Shown here piece by piece: positions 8,419-16,513 of a DNA stretch of 64,000 bases. The position numbers and the translations under genes are program-made. This DNA is from an uncultured Pelagibacteraceae bacterium (GTDB taxonomy: Bacteria; Pseudomonadota; Alphaproteobacteria; Pelagibacterales; Pelagibacteraceae), in NCBI GenBank assembly GCA_902556265.1, contig CACDVM010000004.1:32001-96000 (forward strand). The letters are read 5' to 3'. Within the stretch, counting starts at the first letter, position 1; every line of letters begins with the position of its first letter. Below the pieces are notes generated by a model. The model saw only the letters and a program-made list of their open reading frames with translations. It did no database searches and had not been told where the DNA came from.

Positions 8419-9936
8419 CTATGTTTGTTTAACAAGCGCATTTGCTTCTGAGTCTTTGCCATATTTATACTCAAATCTTTTTGGATCTTTAGTTTTAAGC
8501 ATTAAATTTGCTTTTTGGTTGGCTTCATTAACAAAATTTTCAAATTCATCAGGCCCAGTAAATCCATCAACTTTTACAAGCGAAGATCTAAACAGCATGT
8601 CATCTAAAGTTCTTCCGCCCCACCATAGATTTTCTTTAATAACTTTTCTGTAAATAGGGGTCCCTGGTAATGGACTTAATATTGCAAAAGAAAAACTGTC
8701 AGCACCACTGTTCATTGCAAAATCAATAGTTTTTTGAATTTCTTCATATGTTTCACCCGGGTATCCAATTATCCAAAAAGTATGAACAAGCATTCCAGCT
8801 TTTTTTGCATTTTCTATAGATGGGTAAATAGTTTCTAGTGGAAGCCTTTTGTCTATTATTTTATCCAAAACTCTTTGAACTCCACTTTCACAGGCAAGAG
8901 TTATTTGATAGCAACCAGAATCAGCCATAACTCTGTACATTTCTTCTTGTTTATTAAAATGATAATTAACTTTTGTTCCATTCGGAGTACACCAAGGTAG
9001 TCCCAATTTTTGCAATTCTCCACATAAAGAGTAAAGATTTTTTTTGTTTACTGTAATAGTGTCATCATCAAATTGAATTTCTCCAATCTTAAAATCTCTT
9101 ACATCATTTCCTATTTCATCCATAATATGTTCTGTAGATCTCCACCTTGTATTGTTACCCCACATGTGTGGAGTTGAGCAAAAAGTACATTTTTCAGGAC
9201 ATCCTCTTGAACACATTACACTTAGTACTCTTTTAGATCTTGATTTGGCTGAGTGAAATGCTCCAATTTTGAAATAGGCCTCCATATCAACCAGGTGTCT
9301 TGCTGGCCTTGGAAGTAAATTTAAATCATGTACTCTTGTAGATGGGTTTATTAAATATTCTTCCTTTCCTATCTTTTTAACTAAGCCTGGCACTTTACTT
9401 ATATCTTCTTTGTTTGCTAATTTATTTGTTAATTCAAGAAAAGAGAATTCACCTTCACCTGTCATCGCAAAATCAAAATTTTCATCTTCCAAATCGTTAA
9501 TTATTTTTGGCAAACCAGAATTCTTATCAATTTTAGCAATCTTATAATCAGATACAGCACTTGAAATATGGTTACCACCTAAGATTACTGTAGCATCTTT
9601 TTTTACTTTTTTTACAATCTTAGCAATATTATGCGCTGACTCTAAAAGGTTTGAAAACAAAACTGATATAGCTACTATATCAGGAGAAAAATTAGAAATA
9701 GTGTTTGCGATTTTTTCATCAGTTTGACCTATCATTACAATATTATTTTTTTTATCAATGAGGCTTCTATTTTCCCACCCATCTAAAGCGGAGTCATAAA
9801 TTTTAACTGTATGACCATTTTGTTCTAATATTGGAGCAATAAGTAAAAGTCCCAACGAAGGCTGAATTCTATTAACACCATCACCTATACCTTTAAGATT
9901 TGGGGTAATTAAAAGTACTTTTGCTTTTTTGCTCAT
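8419..9936 (-). CDS. B12-binding radical SAM enzyme
   Basis: 505 residues in the usual class B order: cobalamin-binding Rossmann domain (about 5-170, with SLGLLLIAPIL, DIVAISVLFSN and VILGGNH), then a radical SAM core with the 4Fe-4S motif C246-x3-C250-x2-C253 in RGCPEKCTFCSTP, then a GYPGET strand near residue 370. Such enzymes often methylate unactivated carbon or phosphorus; Fom3 and PhpK are phosphonate examples. It sits one base from the APS-kinase-like gene in the phosphonate operon, so a C-methylation or rearrangement of the phosphonate is possible, but a lipid or sugar substrate cannot be excluded. Needs cobalamin, and a B12 riboswitch/receptor unit lies at 36 kb. Confidence 0.8.
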   Translation of the reverse strand: MSKKAKVLLITPNLKGIGDGVNRIQPSLGLLLIAPILEQNGHTVKIYDSALDGWENRSLIDKKNNIVMIGQTDEKIANTISNFSPDIVAISVLFSNLLESAHNIAKIVKKVKKDATVILGGNHISSAVSDYKIAKIDKNSGLPKIINDLEDENFDFAMTGEGEFSFLELTNKLANKEDISKVPGLVKKIGKEEYLINPSTRVHDLNLLPRPARHLVDMEAYFKIGAFHSAKSRSKRVLSVMCSRGCPEKCTFCSTPHMWGNNTRWRSTEHIMDEIGNDVRDFKIGEIQFDDDTITVNKKNLYSLCGELQKLGLPWCTPNGTKVNYHFNKQEEMYRVMADSGCYQITLACESGVQRVLDKIIDKRLPLETIYPSIENAKKAGMLVHTFWIIGYPGETYEEIQKTIDFAMNSGADSFSFAILSPLPGTPIYRKVIKENLWWGGRTLDDMLFRSSLVKVDGFTGPDEFENFVNEANQKANLMLKTKDPKRFEYKYGKDSEANALVKQT

Positions 9937-10458
9937 TTAAATCTTATATTTAAGTTTTTTTTTAATTTTTACAATTAATTCTCTTGATAATTTATTAATA
10001 GGTTTATCAAAGTTATTTTCAATTATTATATGTGATTTTGTGGGATATTCGGGCTTTATATGCACTCCAAGAATATTCTTTTTGTTTTTGTAGGTATTTT
10101 TTCTTCTCAATTTTATAATTTTTTTAATATCAGATTTTATATAAATTTGAAAAAAATTTTTTATATTTTTTTTATAAATATTGCGTGCAGAATTATTGAG
10201 ACATACCGCACTGTATATAACATTTAATTTTTGTTCTGTTAGATATTTCAATATTTCACTAAATTTATATGAATTTTTAATTCGGTCCTTTTTTGAATAT
10301 CCATTTTTATCAAAAAATTTTCTTAATATATCACCACTTAAAATAATAGTTGCCCCAAACAACTTTGAAATATCTTTTTGAATATTTTTTGAAATAGTTG
10401 TTTTTCCAGAACCTGAAAAACCCTCTATCCAAAATACTATACCTTTTTTATTTTTCAT
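9937..10458 (-). CDS. APS-kinase-like nucleotide kinase
   Basis: 173 residues with a Walker A loop GFSGSGKTT (residues 13-21) and the LSGDILR segment near residue 41, both typical of adenylylsulfate kinase (CysC). No sulfate-activation gene is nearby. Instead it overlaps by 11 nt a small cytidylyltransferase. The same pairing is known in the Campylobacter capsule methyl-phosphoramidate pathway, where the CysC homologue Cj1415 is a cytidine diphosphoramidate kinase acting on the ribose 3'-OH, next to cytidylyltransferase Cj1416. By analogy this enzyme may phosphorylate the cytidine of a CMP-phosphonate to give the true transfer donor. Kinase fold is firm; that substrate is inference. Confidence 0.78.
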   Translation of the reverse strand: MKNKKGIVFWIEGFSGSGKTTISKNIQKDISKLFGATIILSGDILRKFFDKNGYSKKDRIKNSYKFSEILKYLTEQKLNVIYSAVCLNNSARNIYKKNIKNFFQIYIKSDIKKIIKLRRKNTYKNKKNILGVHIKPEYPTKSHIIIENNFDKPINKLSRELIVKIKKKLKYKI

Positions 10459-10843
10459 CTTTTTTCATAACTTTTAAAACTTTTTTTCTTAGTATACTTG
10501 AACTGATGCCCTTAGTTCTTTTAAAAATTTTTAATTTTGAATATTTGATACTATTTTTGTTATCACTCCCATGAATGAGAAAATCTACTTTATTTTTTTT
10601 TAAATATTCATCATTTAGAAAAAAGTTTGATGGAATTACTTTTTTTACGTATTTTATAGACTCTAAAATTTCTCTTCTATGTATGTATTTTATTTCTGGA
10701 TAGTAACCTTTGTATTTTTTTATTTGGTGATCTTTTGTTAGAGCAACAATTACTTCTCCAAATTTGCTTGCTTTTTTTAACAATCTAATATGCCCATGAT
10801 GAATTAAAGTTGCCGACATATCTACTAAAATTCTTTTTTTCAT
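10448..10843 (-). CDS. Small cytidylyltransferase (HxGH nucleotidyltransferase)
   Basis: 131 residues, a complete minimal nucleotidyltransferase: HHGH at residues 15-18, RREIL near 56, and the ISSSILR signature near 114-120. It is similar throughout to the N-terminal domain of the PEP mutase fusion in the same operon (shared HHGHI, KKVIP/YKVIP and the G-[IV]-S-S end), so the two are paralogues. The class includes glycerol-3-phosphate, phosphocholine and phosphonate cytidylyltransferases (PntC type). Likely reaction: CTP plus a phosphonate or phosphate to the CMP/CDP adduct. Overlaps the kinase gene by 11 nt and the transaminase by 4 nt. Two such domains in one operon suggests two activation steps or two substrates. 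Confidence 0.83.
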   Translation of the reverse strand: MKKRILVDMSATLIHHGHIRLLKKASKFGEVIVALTKDHQIKKYKGYYPEIKYIHRREILESIKYVKKVIPSNFFLNDEYLKKNKVDFLIHGSDNKNSIKYSKLKIFKRTKGISSSILRKKVLKVMKKDEK

Positions 10844-11817
10844 ATTTTCAAATTTTTGAATATTTTTCCTTTAGCTTTTTTGCCTAAATGCGCTTCACCT
10901 ATATGACAAACCACGCTTCCACCAATATTATTTCTTGGCTCATATAAAATTACTTTATTATTTTTTGCTTCTATAGATTTTGTTACGTGGGTACACAGAT
11001 TAGGCTGAAAAATTAAAGGCTGACTTAAATACATATCCATTTTTTTTAAAAAAATTTTTTTATTTATTTTTACACTTTCAGAAAAATTAGAGTGATTTTT
11101 GAGCACATCGTAAAGTGAATAAATAATATGATATGGTCCTGTCATCTTTTTATTTAAATGAGAATGAATATTCAGATAAAAAGAATTAATCTCATTTTTT
11201 GGATTAGTACTAAATGCCACAAAGCATGCACCAGTTAATCCAAATAAACCTTTACAAGAACTGAAACCCAGAACATCACACAATTCATGATTTTCTTCTA
11301 ATCCTATAGATGCTGTTGCATCTAACATTAGCTTAGAATTACATCTTTTTTTCAATTTATATAAATTTTGTATCGGAATTTTCAACCCACAGCTTGTTTC
11401 AGTTGAACACGCAAATATCCAATCATATTTTTCTGAAAAATCATCAATTTTTTCCCATTTAATTTTTTTAATTGTTCTAATTTTTTTAAAATTTTTTTTA
11501 GCAGTTGAACTTAAATAAAAAAGGCGATCAGAATAATAACCTGTGTCTATAATTAAAACTTTTCCATATAAAAAGTTTGTTGCCATTATCTCTAAGGCTA
11601 AACTTCCAGATCCTTGCATTCTAGCTATTGTTTTTTGTCCACTTAATTTTAGAATTTTATCTAAAACAAATTTTTCTTTTATTAAGTATTCTTTATCACC
11701 CCTTCCAAAACATGGCTGAATGTTAGAAATATTTTCTGTTAAGAGACTGGCTGGACCTGCAGTGAAAATTATTTTATCTTTATTTTTTTTTTCAATCAAT
11801 TTTTTCAAATTTTTCAT
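10840..11817 (-). CDS. phnW: 2-aminoethylphosphonate-type PLP transaminase
   Basis: 325 residues of the class V aminotransferase fold. The start (FTAGPASLLTENI, about 18-30) and the GRGDKEY segment (38-44) match 2-AEP:pyruvate aminotransferase and its relatives; Asp166 in LMLDATAS and the PLP Lys189 in FSSCKGLFGLTG are in place. In a pathway with PEP mutase and phosphonopyruvate decarboxylase it would convert phosphonoacetaldehyde to 2-aminoethylphosphonate. It is slightly shorter than the usual 360-370 residues, mainly at the C-terminus, so it may be a variant with a different amino donor. Overlaps the cytidylyltransferase by 4 nt and follows the decarboxylase by 1 nt. Confidence 0.83.
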   Translation of the reverse strand: MKNLKKLIEKKNKDKIIFTAGPASLLTENISNIQPCFGRGDKEYLIKEKFVLDKILKLSGQKTIARMQGSGSLALEIMATNFLYGKVLIIDTGYYSDRLFYLSSTAKKNFKKIRTIKKIKWEKIDDFSEKYDWIFACSTETSCGLKIPIQNLYKLKKRCNSKLMLDATASIGLEENHELCDVLGFSSCKGLFGLTGACFVAFSTNPKNEINSFYLNIHSHLNKKMTGPYHIIYSLYDVLKNHSNFSESVKINKKIFLKKMDMYLSQPLIFQPNLCTHVTKSIEAKNNKVILYEPRNNIGGSVVCHIGEAHLGKKAKGKIFKNLKI

Positions 11818-11818
11818 A

Positions 11819-12949
11819 TTAGCCTCTTATTTTTTTTATAAAAAAATCTTTTCTTTCTTTCATGTTTTTATCTGGTCTACCTAAATCTTTTCTAAAACCT
11901 TTTTCACAATTTATTTGTATAAAAAAACTTTTTTTTGAATTTAAGGCTTTTTTAATATTTCTTTTAATTGAGTTTCTTTTTTTTAATAATAAACAACTTT
12001 TATATCCACATAATTTAGCAACTTTTGAAAAATTAATACTTTGTCCAAGAGTAGGCTGTCCTCCCACCGAATCATGACTTTTATTATTGACCAAGATATG
12101 AATTAAATTATCAAATTTTGAGCTTATTCCCATCGAGCCCATGTGCATTAATAATGACCCATCCCCATCAATACAAATTATTTTTTTCCCTTTTTTATTC
12201 ATTGCTATGCCAGCAGCTATTTGACTTGCATGGCCCATTCCTCCAACTGTAAGAAAGTCCATGAGTTTATTTTGTTTTTTATTTTTTCTTATTTCATACA
12301 ATTCTCTAGATGCCATACCCGTAGTTGATAATATTATATTTTTTGAGGTAGTCACATCAACAATATCTTTTATTATATCTTCTCTAAAAAGTAAGTTCTT
12401 ACTTGCTCTATTATAAATTTTCTTCCTTAAATCTTTGAAGGTATTTTTTCTAACCAAAATTGCTACAGGTGACTGTTTTTTTTTAGAAATCTTGATTAAG
12501 TTTTTAAAAAGTTGATTAAGATTTTTTGTGTTTTGATTAATTATTTTAAAAGATATATCCAATATTTTTAATTGTTTAGTTGTTATTTGTCCCTGTTTTT
12601 TATGTTGTGGTTCATCAGGTATTTGTTTTAAATTTTTAATTTCACCTCTCCATCCAATAATTAATATCATAGGTATTCCATATACTTTTGGGTGGGCAAG
12701 AGATGTAATTGGATTGATAATATTTCCAAGACCGGAATTTTGAAGGTAAACAATTGCTGGCTCTTTAGTTGACAAATAATGACCTATGGCTAATGACACT
12801 GCAGAACCTTCATTTGTTGAAATAATATGATTTTTAAACTTTACACTTATACGATTTGTTAAATTTTTTAAAAGTGAGTCTGGTACTCCACTAATAAAAT
12901 TTATTTTATTATCTTTAATTGCTTTAATAAAATTATCTGGATTAATCAC
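11819..12949 (-). CDS. ppd: Phosphonopyruvate decarboxylase
   Basis: 376 residues of the thiamine-diphosphate decarboxylase superfamily, with the compact Ppd size. N-terminal FISGVPDSLLKN and STNEGSAVSLAIG carry the catalytic Glu region; the GLGNIINPITSL stretch (around 75-85) is characteristic of Ppd/sulfopyruvate decarboxylase; the ThDP/Mg motif runs from DGDGSLLMHMG to VNNKSHDSVGG. Reaction: phosphonopyruvate to phosphonoacetaldehyde plus CO2, the irreversible step that pulls the PEP mutase reaction forward. Starts with GTG overlapping the stop of the PEP mutase gene (TAGTG). Sulfopyruvate decarboxylase is the alternative, made unlikely by the adjacent PEP mutase. Confidence 0.92.
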   Translation of the reverse strand: MINPDNFIKAIKDNKINFISGVPDSLLKNLTNRISVKFKNHIISTNEGSAVSLAIGHYLSTKEPAIVYLQNSGLGNIINPITSLAHPKVYGIPMILIIGWRGEIKNLKQIPDEPQHKKQGQITTKQLKILDISFKIINQNTKNLNQLFKNLIKISKKKQSPVAILVRKNTFKDLRKKIYNRASKNLLFREDIIKDIVDVTTSKNIILSTTGMASRELYEIRKNKKQNKLMDFLTVGGMGHASQIAAGIAMNKKGKKIICIDGDGSLLMHMGSMGISSKFDNLIHILVNNKSHDSVGGQPTLGQSINFSKVAKLCGYKSCLLLKKRNSIKRNIKKALNSKKSFFIQINCEKGFRKDLGRPDKNMKERKDFFIKKIRG

Positions 12950-14253
12950 TAGTTGGTGCCGGGTATTAGTTTTAGAATTTCTTTAATACTTATCAAATTT
13001 TTATCTGACTCTTTTGATCTTCCATATTTTAAAATTTCTTTAGCAGTTTTTTCCATTGCAGGATATGCAGATCTAAAAAGATGGTTTGCATAAATTACAA
13101 TATTAAATTTTTTTGAAATTAGAGTATTTTCTTTAACACTATTGTATGTTGAGGGAACACATATGAGAGGTATTGAACTATATTTTTTTCTAAATTTAGA
13201 TGCAAATTCAAAAACCTCTTTTGTTGTTTTTTCTTTACTGTGTATCATGATACCATTTACTCCAGCATCAATATATTTTTTTGCTCTATTCAATGCATCG
13301 TTCATACCTTTTTGAAGAATTAAACTTTCAATTCTGGCTATTATCATGAATTCATCATTCAACTTTGTTGAATTGATAACTTTAATTTTATCACAAAAAT
13401 TTTTTATCGTTTCTTGTTTTTGATTTGAAGTATTTTCGTTTAAAGAATTTTTTTTTAATCCAGTTTTGTCCTCCATGATAACTGCAGAAATACCAAGTCT
13501 TTCTATTGATCTTATATTTAATTTTAAATGTTCAATTTTCCCACCAGTATCAATATCCATTATTAAGGGTTTGGTGGTGACATCAAAAATGTTATTTATG
13601 TTACTTAATCTTTCAGATATATCTAGTGCTTCTATATCAGGTTTTCCCATACTAGTTGCATCTGTTAATGAACTAGACCAGAAACCATCAAAATCTCTTA
13701 AAATATTTTTTTTTTTGTATTTTGCATTTTCAGCAATAATAGCTGAAATTGGGTTGTGTGTTTCTATAAATCTTAATATCTTCTTTGAATTTAATAATCT
13801 TTTTAAACTTTTTAATCTTATTTCAGAAGTATTGAATAATTTTTTTTGTTTGTTAGCTAAAGCAGTTGAAGAGACACCTTTAGTGTAAGGGATCTCAATT
13901 AATTTACCATTAAACTGTTTTAATGTTGCGATAGCTTTATTTCTTAAAAATAATTGAGGACCTGACAACCAATCATCTCCATGAACCATAAAATCTGGCC
14001 TTATCTTTTTTAAATTAATTGAGTAATCCCATTCTTTTTGGGGAATAACTTTATAAACACCTTTTAGATTACTGACTATTTTTTTTCTTTGTTCATAACT
14101 TAATAAAGGAAGACCTTTGTAATCAATCAAAGCTTTATCGGTTAATAATCCGATTACCACATTGCCAAAATTTCTTGCTTTTTCAATTAAGTTGATATGA
14201 CCATGGTGTACACTGTCTGCAGACAAGCCTATATATACTATTTTTTTTCTCAT
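12949..14253 (-). CDS. pepM: Cytidylyltransferase-PEP mutase fusion
   Basis: 434 residues, two domains. Residues 1-135 are an HxGH nucleotidyltransferase (HHGH at 16-19, GVSSTAL near 126-132). Residues about 155-430 are phosphoenolpyruvate mutase: WSSSLTDATSMGKPD (192-206), DIDTGG (233-238), and the diagnostic EDK-x5-NS motif at 261-270, which separates PepM from isocitrate lyase-type relatives. Reaction: PEP to phosphonopyruvate, the entry step for nearly all biological C-P bonds. The N-terminal fusion has the same layout as Fom1 of fosfomycin synthesis. It is the first gene of the minus-strand operon, 44 bp from a palindromic operator in the divergent promoter region. Confidence 0.95.
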   Translation of the reverse strand: MRKKIVYIGLSADSVHHGHINLIEKARNFGNVVIGLLTDKALIDYKGLPLLSYEQRKKIVSNLKGVYKVIPQKEWDYSINLKKIRPDFMVHGDDWLSGPQLFLRNKAIATLKQFNGKLIEIPYTKGVSSTALANKQKKLFNTSEIRLKSLKRLLNSKKILRFIETHNPISAIIAENAKYKKKNILRDFDGFWSSSLTDATSMGKPDIEALDISERLSNINNIFDVTTKPLIMDIDTGGKIEHLKLNIRSIERLGISAVIMEDKTGLKKNSLNENTSNQKQETIKNFCDKIKVINSTKLNDEFMIIARIESLILQKGMNDALNRAKKYIDAGVNGIMIHSKEKTTKEVFEFASKFRKKYSSIPLICVPSTYNSVKENTLISKKFNIVIYANHLFRSAYPAMEKTAKEILKYGRSKESDKNLISIKEILKLIPGTN

Positions 14254-14296
14254 AACTTGTGTAATACGAATTTGTAACTTGAAATTCTCTTAAAAC

Positions 14297-14313
14297 TGTT
14301 CAATAATTGAACA
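14297..14313. promoter_or_regulatory. 17-bp palindromic operator, site 2
   Basis: TGTTCAATAATTGAACA is a perfect palindrome around a central A, in the 118-bp region between the divergent phosphonate (minus) and SpsF/NeuB (plus) operons. It lies 44 bp from pepM and 59 bp from the SpsF-like start, so one bound dimer could control both. It is the most symmetric copy with site 5. Confidence 0.75.
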
Positions 14314-14371
14314 TATATATTATATTAATATTTTTGTATAGTTTAATAAATAATTAGTTTACTGTTTTTTA

Positions 14372-15169
14372 ATGAAAATTGATAAAATAGGCTGCATAAT
14401 TCAAGCCCGTGTACTTAGCACTAGATTACCAGGTAAAATTTTATTAAATGGAGTTGATAAACCTTTATTGCTTCATACTATTGAAAGATTAAAGCAATGT
14501 AAAAAATTAGACATGATAATTGTAGCAACGACTAATTTAAAAATTGATAATGTTATTTTTAATCTTTGTAAAAAAAATAAAATTTTAGTTTTTAGAGGTC
14601 ATCCAACAAACCTACTTAAAAGGTACTATACCTGTGCCAAAAGATTTAATTTAAAAAACATAGTGAGAATTACTTCGGATTGTCCATTAATTGACTATAA
14701 ATTAGTTGACATAATGATAAATAAATTTGCCAAATTGAAAATTGACTATCTTAGCAATGTTCATCCACCATCATTTCCTGATGGGTTTGATGTAGAAATT
14801 TTCTCTTTTCAAGCAATCCAAAAAGCATATTTTGAAGCCAAGGAGGATTTTCAGAAAGAGCATGTAACACCTTTTATTTGGGATCAGCCAAAAAAGTTTT
14901 ATATTCAAAATCATTATTATAAAAAAGAAAGAAATCTTCATAATAAATTTCGTCTTACTTTAGATTATGTAGAGGATTATTTTGTTATAAGCCAAATTTA
15001 CAATGCACTTTATCTTAAAAAAAAAAATTTTACATTTAAACAAATTCTTAATTTTATAAAAAAAAATCCACAATTAATGATTAATAAACATTTAATTAAA
15101 GTAAATTGGTATAAAGATCATCTTAAAAAATTAAGGTCAATTAAAAAAAGTGATACGAAAATTATTTAG
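14372..15169 (+). CDS. SpsF-like cytidylyltransferase
   Basis: 265 residues with the CMP-sugar synthetase loop IIQARVLSTRLPGK (residues 9-22) of the SpsF/acylneuraminate cytidylyltransferase family, followed by RITSDCPLID (around 107) which places the metal-binding Asp, and a DGFDVEIF segment near 142. SpsF-type enzymes activate nonulosonic or related acidic sugars. It opens a plus-strand operon with a class III aminotransferase, an SDR and a NeuB homologue, and is distinct in length and sequence from pseF, so the island appears to make a second CMP-activated acidic sugar. Controlled from the divergent region with the operator at 14297. Confidence 0.85.
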   Translation: MKIDKIGCIIQARVLSTRLPGKILLNGVDKPLLLHTIERLKQCKKLDMIIVATTNLKIDNVIFNLCKKNKILVFRGHPTNLLKRYYTCAKRFNLKNIVRITSDCPLIDYKLVDIMINKFAKLKIDYLSNVHPPSFPDGFDVEIFSFQAIQKAYFEAKEDFQKEHVTPFIWDQPKKFYIQNHYYKKERNLHNKFRLTLDYVEDYFVISQIYNALYLKKKNFTFKQILNFIKKNPQLMINKHLIKVNWYKDHLKKLRSIKKSDTKII

Positions 15170-15171
15170 TT

Positions 15172-16503
15172 ATGTACAAAAACTTTAAAAAGAACTCAAA
15201 AAAACTTCAACAGTATGCTGCGAATTTAATACCTGGCACTTCACAATTATTTGGTAAAAAACCAGAACTATACTTACCTGGAGGAAAATGGCCAACATAT
15301 TATTCGAAAGCTAAAGGAATAAATGTATGGGGTATAGATAATAAAAAATATTCTGATTTTACAATGGTAGGTATTGGAACTTCAGTCCTGGGTTATTCGG
15401 ATCCAGATATAAATAAAGTTGCAATTGATGCAATTAAAAGATCGTCCATGAATACTCTTAATCCTCCAGAGGATGTTGAGTTGGCTGAATTATTAATTAA
15501 ATTACATCCCTGGGCAGAAAATGTAAGATACTGTAGGACTGGTGGAGAAAGTATGTCCGTAGCTATAAGATTAGCACGCGCTTATAATAATAGAGATAAA
15601 ATTTTATTTTGTGGATATCATGGATGGCATGATTGGTACTTATCTGCAAATTTAAAATCAAAAAAATCTTTAAACCCACACTTACTTCCTGGTTTAGAAC
15701 CAATAGGGGTACCAAAGTCTCTCAAAGGAAGTGTGATTCCATTTAGATTTAATAATTTTGAAGATTTAGAAAAAATAATAAAAAAAAAAGCTAAATATTG
15801 TGCTGCTATTGTTATGGAGCCATGTAGAGAAAAATTGCCATCAAAAGATTATCTAATTGAATTAAAAAAAATTGCGACAAAGAATAATACTTTATTAATA
15901 TTTGATGAAATAACGAGTGGTTGGAGAGTTGATACTTGTGGAATCCATATGAATTTAGGGATTTATCCAGATATGGCGGTTTTTGGAAAAACCATAGCAA
16001 ATGGAATTGCTATGGGTGCTATTATTGGAAAAAAAAAAATTATGAAAAATGCTACCAAAACTTTTTTAAGTAGTGCTTTTTGGACTGAAAGAATTGGACC
16101 TTCATGTGCTGTTGAATTTATAAAAAAACATAAAAGATTAAATTTGGGACAAAAGTTGGTAAAAAAAGGTAAACAAATCAAAGAAATTTGGAAAGATTCT
16201 GCAAAAAATGCCAACCTAGATATTGAGATAAATGGTATTGATCCTTTAGCCAGTTTTAAGTTAAATATTCCAGATTGGAATTTTGGGATAACTTATTTTA
16301 TTCAAGAAATGTTAAAAAAAAAAATTCTTGCTTCTGATAGATGTTATTCAAATTACAAACATAGTGATAAGTCTTTAAAAAAGTACAAAGAAGCATGTAA
16401 TGAGATCTTTAGTAAAATTAGCTTTTTACAAAAATCTCGAAAGTTAAAAAATAGTCTAGAAGGTCCAGTTAAACAAATGGGCTTTAAAAGATTAACAAAT
16501 TAA
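15172..16503 (+). CDS. Class III PLP aminotransferase (glutamate-1-semialdehyde aminomutase-like)
   Basis: 443 residues; PLP Lys273 in VFGKTIANG, IFDEITSGWR around 242 for the PLP aspartate and RTGGESMSVAIRLAR around 123 for phosphate binding. By sequence class it resembles HemL, but it is embedded 2 nt after an SpsF-like gene and 10 nt before an SDR in a nonulosonate operon, so haem synthesis is improbable. Homologues in glycan clusters aminate keto-sugars or keto-acids; the Shewanella KdnB/KdnA pair (dehydrogenase plus aminotransferase making 8-amino-Kdo) is a functional precedent for an SDR/aminotransferase pair, though those enzymes belong to different families. Substrate inferred only. 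Confidence 0.82.
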   Translation: MYKNFKKNSKKLQQYAANLIPGTSQLFGKKPELYLPGGKWPTYYSKAKGINVWGIDNKKYSDFTMVGIGTSVLGYSDPDINKVAIDAIKRSSMNTLNPPEDVELAELLIKLHPWAENVRYCRTGGESMSVAIRLARAYNNRDKILFCGYHGWHDWYLSANLKSKKSLNPHLLPGLEPIGVPKSLKGSVIPFRFNNFEDLEKIIKKKAKYCAAIVMEPCREKLPSKDYLIELKKIATKNNTLLIFDEITSGWRVDTCGIHMNLGIYPDMAVFGKTIANGIAMGAIIGKKKIMKNATKTFLSSAFWTERIGPSCAVEFIKKHKRLNLGQKLVKKGKQIKEIWKDSAKNANLDIEINGIDPLASFKLNIPDWNFGITYFIQEMLKKKILASDRCYSNYKHSDKSLKKYKEACNEIFSKISFLQKSRKLKNSLEGPVKQMGFKRLTN

Positions 16504-16513
16504 TAAGATTAAT

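Noticed and set aside
9937-10458. Sulfate assimilation kinase (CysC)
   Set aside because: The fold fits, but no ATP sulfurylase or PAPS reductase is near and the gene overlaps a cytidylyltransferase in a phosphonate operon.
8419-14253. Fosfomycin-type antibiotic cluster
   Set aside because: PepM fused to a cytidylyltransferase, Ppd and a B12 radical SAM look like Fom1-3, but no HppE-like cupin epoxidase or FomD is visible and an AEP-type transaminase and polymer-type transferase are present.
14297-14313. TGTTCAA palindromes as terminators or transposon ends
   Set aside because: Arms of 6-8 bp without GC or U-tract, no flanking direct repeats or transposase, and most copies lie at operon heads.
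15172-16503. Haem biosynthesis hemL
   Set aside because: The PLP site is of that class, but the gene is locked in a nonulosonate operon between SpsF-like and SDR genes.
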